Made by a program: the position numbers and the translations under genes. Below, piece by piece: positions 31,156 through 33,944 of a stretch of DNA of 33,944 bases. The notes under the pieces were generated by a model. That model saw nothing but the letters and a program-made list of their open reading frames with translations. It was not told where the DNA came from and did no database searches. Source of the stretch: an uncultured Oscillospiraceae bacterium. GTDB taxonomy: Bacteria > Bacillota > Clostridia > Oscillospirales > Acutalibacteraceae. Positions within the stretch are counted from its first letter, which is position 1. Every line of letters begins with the position of its first letter. The stretch covers positions 1 through 33,944 of the forward strand of contig UQWL01000024.1 in the NCBI GenBank assembly GCA_900544715.1, in the 5' to 3' direction.

Positions 31156-31999
31156 CCCGCTGCACCTCCGGGTTTGCCACCGTAACCTCGGCCATCAGCA
31201 TGATGTGGTCGGATACGGTCTGAACATAGGGCTTCACCCAGCGGCACTCCACACCCGCAGAGAAAAGGATATTGTCGAGATAGGGGTACTCCGAGCCATC
31301 CTCACAGGGGAAGGTTACAATGGGATTCCGCGCCGTGTTGACCGGCGTCATCCCCTGAAAGCCCTCCAACTCGGAAAAATCCAAAAGATTAAAGTCCCCC
31401 ATCAGCAGGCAGGGAGCTTTCCCCCGCAGCGTTTCGCTGATCGAGGTGATCTGATTTGTGCGGAGCTCCGTGCTCTCGAAGGAGAGATGCGTGTTGTAGA
31501 TGCGCACCGGGATACCGTCCGCCCGGATGGTCACGCCGCCGAGCACGCGGCCCTCCTCTATGCCCGTCTCCAACCGGTGCAGTTCTACCTCCTCAAACGG
31601 ATACCAGCTCAAAATGCCGATTCCGTACTCATTGCCCGGGAAGCCGATCGCCGGGAAAAAGCGGTAGTACGGCAGCGTTTTCTGCGAAAGCATGCGCAAT
31701 AAATTTTTGCCGCCCGCCCGCGTGCCGCCGCGGTCAAGCTCCTGGAGGCAGACAATATCGAGATCATTTGCATTGATATCCTGTGCAATCTCCTCCACTG
31801 CCGTGCCGTTGACGCAGTTTTTCACATTATAGGTCGCCACGCGGAGGGTTACGCTCTGCGCGGGCGTGATATTCTCCGGCGGGGCGACGGGCTTTGAGCC
31901 GCTCCCCGGCACGCCGTCCAGAAAGCCGAGCATCCCTGTGATGAACTGTAAAACGATCAGGCAACCAGCCATCAGGGCGCTCCCAATTTGCTGCAACAT
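31145..31999 (-). CDS. Membrane-anchored endonuclease/exonuclease/phosphatase (EEP) family protein
   Basis: This 284-residue protein has the EEP metal-dependent phosphoesterase fold. Motifs are ATYNVKN, VCLQELDRGG, IYNTHLSFES, LLMGDFNLLD, YPYLDNILF and VSDHIMLMAEV, containing the expected Asn, Glu, His, Asp-x-Asn and Asp-His residues. An N-terminal hydrophobic stretch (about residues 6-25) indicates export or anchoring, followed by a Pro/Gly linker. Substrates could be nucleic acid, phosphoinositide-like lipids or sugar phosphates; the motifs do not separate these. I use ATG 31999, 7 bases after GGGGG, rather than ATG 32005. Confidence 0.85.
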   Translation of the reverse strand: MLQQIGSALMAGCLIVLQFITGMLGFLDGVPGSGSKPVAPPENITPAQSVTLRVATYNVKNCVNGTAVEEIAQDINANDLDIVCLQELDRGGTRAGGKNLLRMLSQKTLPYYRFFPAIGFPGNEYGIGILSWYPFEEVELHRLETGIEEGRVLGGVTIRADGIPVRIYNTHLSFESTELRTNQITSISETLRGKAPCLLMGDFNLLDFSELEGFQGMTPVNTARNPIVTFPCEDGSEYPYLDNILFSAGVECRWVKPYVQTVSDHIMLMAEVTVANPEVQRDEA

Positions 32000-32123
32000 A
32001 TCCATTCCCCCATTGATTGTATCTTCAATCTGCTGATGATAAGCCTCCTTTGAATTTTAAGCGTTCCCGCCGCCAATGTCAAACGTTCTCCCCGCCAGAG
32101 CCACAGTGCTCACATGCACTGTG

Positions 32124-32166
32124 CAAAAAAACGGCTCCGCCCGATGCATTCGCACGGGGCGGAGCC
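32124..32166 (-). terminator. Terminator of the VTC-DUF4956 operon
   Basis: Read on the minus strand, GGCTCCGCCCC (32166-32156) pairs with GGGCGGAGCC (32142-32133) and is followed by a run of seven T. It follows the DUF4956 stop by about 50 bases. A second small hairpin with arms CACAGTG/CACTGTG lies just beyond (32102-32123). Confidence 0.75.
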
Positions 32167-32215
32167 AATCTGGAAAGGGGTATGGAGATGTCAAAGGTTT
32201 GATCGCAAAGCGGTG

Positions 32216-32899
32216 TTAAAACGCCCCCTCCGGATCGCCTGCGAGCGTCAGGGAAATGTTGAGGTTCCCATTGCGCTGGCGGATCGCGTCGAGAAAATCC
32301 TTCTGCCCGGCTTCCTCTTTCATTTGGATCTCGTAGACGACCTCAAACAGCGCGCCAAAATCACTGGTTTTCACCTTTTTGCGCGTCCAGGATACCGTAT
32401 ATTGCTCCAAAAGATCGTCGAACAGGCCGTGAAAATTCAGGTTTTCCGGCACAGTGACCTTCAGCGTCATCCGTGCTGTTTTCGGCTGGCCGAAATGCAC
32501 GCTCTGCAAAATGGCCATCATCGCACAGAGGATCACTGCAAAAAGCACCGCGTAGCCGAGGTAGCCCATGCCGCAGGCAAGCCCCACGCCAAGGGTGAAG
32601 AACACATAGGCGATATCCTTCGGATCGCCCGGCGCACTGCGGAACCGGATGAGGGAAAACGCACCGGCCAGGCTGAACGCCCGCGCCACATTGTTACCCA
32701 CCAGCAGGATAATCACCGCGATGATGGCGGGGAGCATGATGAGCGTTACCGGGAAGCTGTGCGCATAGCCCTCCTTTTGATGCGTCAGCAAATAAGTCAG
32801 GCTAATCAGCAGCCCCAACAGCAGGGAGGAACCTATAATCAGGCATGCATTTAGCGGGGTCAGTTCGCCCGCAATGGAAGAAAAAATGGTATCAAGCAT
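32216..32899 (-). CDS. DUF4956 membrane protein
   Basis: This 227-residue protein has an N-terminal membrane domain with four to five helices (about 1-135), including NNVARAFSLAGAFSLIRFRS and DIAYVFFTLGVGLACGMGYL, which are hallmarks of DUF4956. A cytoplasmic ferredoxin-like domain follows (about 140-227). The family is consistently encoded beside VTC-domain polyphosphate polymerases and often CotH kinases; no CotH gene is in this window. AAAGGG precedes the ATG. The role is unknown, possibly a channel or membrane partner for polyphosphate synthesis. Confidence 0.88.
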   Translation of the reverse strand: MLDTIFSSIAGELTPLNACLIIGSSLLLGLLISLTYLLTHQKEGYAHSFPVTLIMLPAIIAVIILLVGNNVARAFSLAGAFSLIRFRSAPGDPKDIAYVFFTLGVGLACGMGYLGYAVLFAVILCAMMAILQSVHFGQPKTARMTLKVTVPENLNFHGLFDDLLEQYTVSWTRKKVKTSDFGALFEVVYEIQMKEEAGQKDFLDAIRQRNGNLNISLTLAGDPEGAF

Positions 32900-32937
32900 T
32901 CAAAATCGACCCTTTCTAATCCAAATAAATGGTGATA

Positions 32938-33708
32938 TCAGGAGATTTGCCTTTCTTCGCCTTGCCCGCTTCGTATTTGGGCGGTATCGCACGGCGTGTG
33001 GCACAGCCACTGCCGGTATTCCGCGCCGTATTTGGAAAAGCCGCGGCTGTAAATCCCCAGGGCGGACAGCTCCCGCACGAGCCAGAGCGGCAATGCGCCC
33101 AGCGTTTTAATCTCCATCAAGCGCTGCTCCTCCGGAATCAAAAGCTCGCCGAAGGAACCGGCTTCTAACAAAAGGCGCTCGCGCCGTGTGCAGATCTCCC
33201 GGTCAAAGGTGAGGCGCAGGGTTGGGTCCTCCCGCCCCGTAAAGGCGAGCCTTTTGTAGCTGATATAAACCGCCGGGCGAACCGCATACAGGTTTAAAAA
33301 GCTTGCAATCTCCCGCAGCACCTCCCGCGAGAGGTAATCGGGCATCACCGGCGGCGCGCCGCCTGCAAGGAACCAGTATGCCTCCCGCAGCGGGAGCTCC
33401 ACGCGGCGCTTTGCCGTAACACCACCGATCTTCTTTTTCAATTCTATAAACACCGGATCCTCCCGCGAACGCGGAACCCGGTAGCTGCGCACGCGAAGCT
33501 TTTCTTTATAATAGGGGTGCGAGAGGGAGTGCCGGATCAGGTCGTGCTGCTCCGTATCATAATAGAGGCTGTATATCTCATATTCCTCGCCGTTTTCACA
33601 GTAGGGATCGGGCCCCATGTGCTGCCCCAGCGCGGGCAGGAGCGCCTGGTACTGCGTTAGGGTGAGCAGATACTTTTTTTCATACCTCTGGAAGGTTGCA
33701 ATGGCCAT
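32938..33708 (-). CDS. VTC-domain polyphosphate polymerase-like protein
   Basis: This 256-residue protein is a CYTH/VTC tunnel-fold enzyme. Basic and acidic signature residues line up: RYEKKYLLT at the start, LYYDT, KLRVRSYRVP, FIELKKKIGG, RLTFDREI and LMEIKTLG. In the yeast Vtc4 family this tunnel turns nucleoside triphosphate into polyphosphate. I use ATG 33708, 6 bases after GGAGG; ATG 33714 abuts the ribosome site. The DUF4956 gene follows 38 bases later, in a two-gene operon. No strong promoter could be identified upstream, only a TATACT-like -10 near 33770. Confidence 0.88.
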   Translation of the reverse strand: MAIATFQRYEKKYLLTLTQYQALLPALGQHMGPDPYCENGEEYEIYSLYYDTEQHDLIRHSLSHPYYKEKLRVRSYRVPRSREDPVFIELKKKIGGVTAKRRVELPLREAYWFLAGGAPPVMPDYLSREVLREIASFLNLYAVRPAVYISYKRLAFTGREDPTLRLTFDREICTRRERLLLEAGSFGELLIPEEQRLMEIKTLGALPLWLVRELSALGIYSRGFSKYGAEYRQWLCHTPCDTAQIRSGQGEERQIS

Positions 33709-33870
33709 CCCCATCCTCCTTTGCTGTTTTGTGAAGGCGGCGTATCCATCACGCCCCTCGATTGCTGTCAGTATAATCCGGTTTCCTGAAATTCCTCTGA
33801 AAAAAGGCTTTCAGGCTCCTTTCAGCCAAATGGGTTACAATGCGGGAGGGTGGAAAGGAAGGGGAAGGCA

Positions 33871-33944
33871 TGGTAAAATAGCTTCAAACAAAGTTTGAAG
33901 CATTGAAAAAATGTCTGTCGGCGCGAAACGCCTCCTGCCGCACG
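33871..33944 (+). repeat. Copy 3 of promoter-palindrome-leader repeat
   Basis: This is the right-end copy, on the plus strand and so inverted relative to copy 1. An extended -10 (TGG then TAAAAT, 33871-33879) is followed by the same 9-base arms as copy 1 (33881-33889 and 33893-33901), an A-rich spacer, ATG (33911) opening CTGTCGGCG, and a GGCG/CGCC hairpin with loop CGAAA (33920-33932). It would drive a gene beyond the window end. Between 33715 and 33870 there is no gene. Confidence 0.75.

Noticed and set aside
1..33944. tRNA, rRNA or CRISPR array
   Set aside because: No cloverleaf-like sequence, rRNA segment or regularly spaced direct repeat was recognised on either strand.

Overview
The window looks like a G+C-rich chromosomal segment from an anaerobic, probably gut-dwelling member of the Clostridia. 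The evidence is a complete Rnf complex in the order C-D-G-E-A-B, preceded by the usual clostridial accessory genes (ApbE, NusG-II domain protein, Gx transporter), strong Shine-Dalgarno (SD) sites with frequent TTG starts, and intracellular host-glycan enzymes. The exact genus cannot be read from the sequence. Both ends fall inside copies of the same intergenic repeat, so this is probably an assembly contig broken at repeats.

Layout. (1) 1-10110, plus strand: a promoter, then apbE, a NusG-II gene, a Gx transporter gene, rnfCDGEAB and two tandem Asp-box (sialidase-like) genes, all closely spaced and possibly one long transcript. (2) 10199-11884, minus strand: a MgtE-type magnesium transporter with its own promoter and a structured leader of about 210 nt. 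(3) 12018-23634, plus strand: a compact PBSX-like phage particle cluster. It has the small and large terminase, portal, protease with a nested scaffold, decoration protein, capsid and connectors, followed by a tail tube-like protein and a contractile-type baseplate (LysM, hub, spike, W, J, I) and a short fibre. It has no tail sheath, no tape measure, no lysis genes, no integrase and no repressor. (4) 23663-27515, minus strand: an A+T-richer two-gene glycosyltransferase operon behind a repeat-derived promoter and a possible attenuator. (5) 27585-29268, plus strand: a GH29 alpha-L-fucosidase. (6) 29324-33708, minus strand: a zinc-ribbon/RING-like membrane protein, an alpha/beta hydrolase coupled to an EEP-family phosphatase/nuclease, and a VTC-DUF4956 pair.

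How the parts fit. Rnf couples ferredoxin oxidation to NAD+ reduction and ion pumping, and ApbE attaches FMN to its G and D subunits. The Asp-box proteins, fucosidase and esterase fit a life on host or mucin glycans. The glycosyltransferases would decorate wall teichoic-acid-like or capsular polymers.

The strongest candidate for something undescribed is the phage-derived particle. It keeps a full DNA-packaging head and a full baseplate but has essentially nothing in the place where sheath, chaperone and tape-measure genes normally sit; a 41-codon ORF occupies that gap. A second candidate is a three-copy promoter/palindrome/leader element at 1-77, 27405-27515 and 33871-33944.
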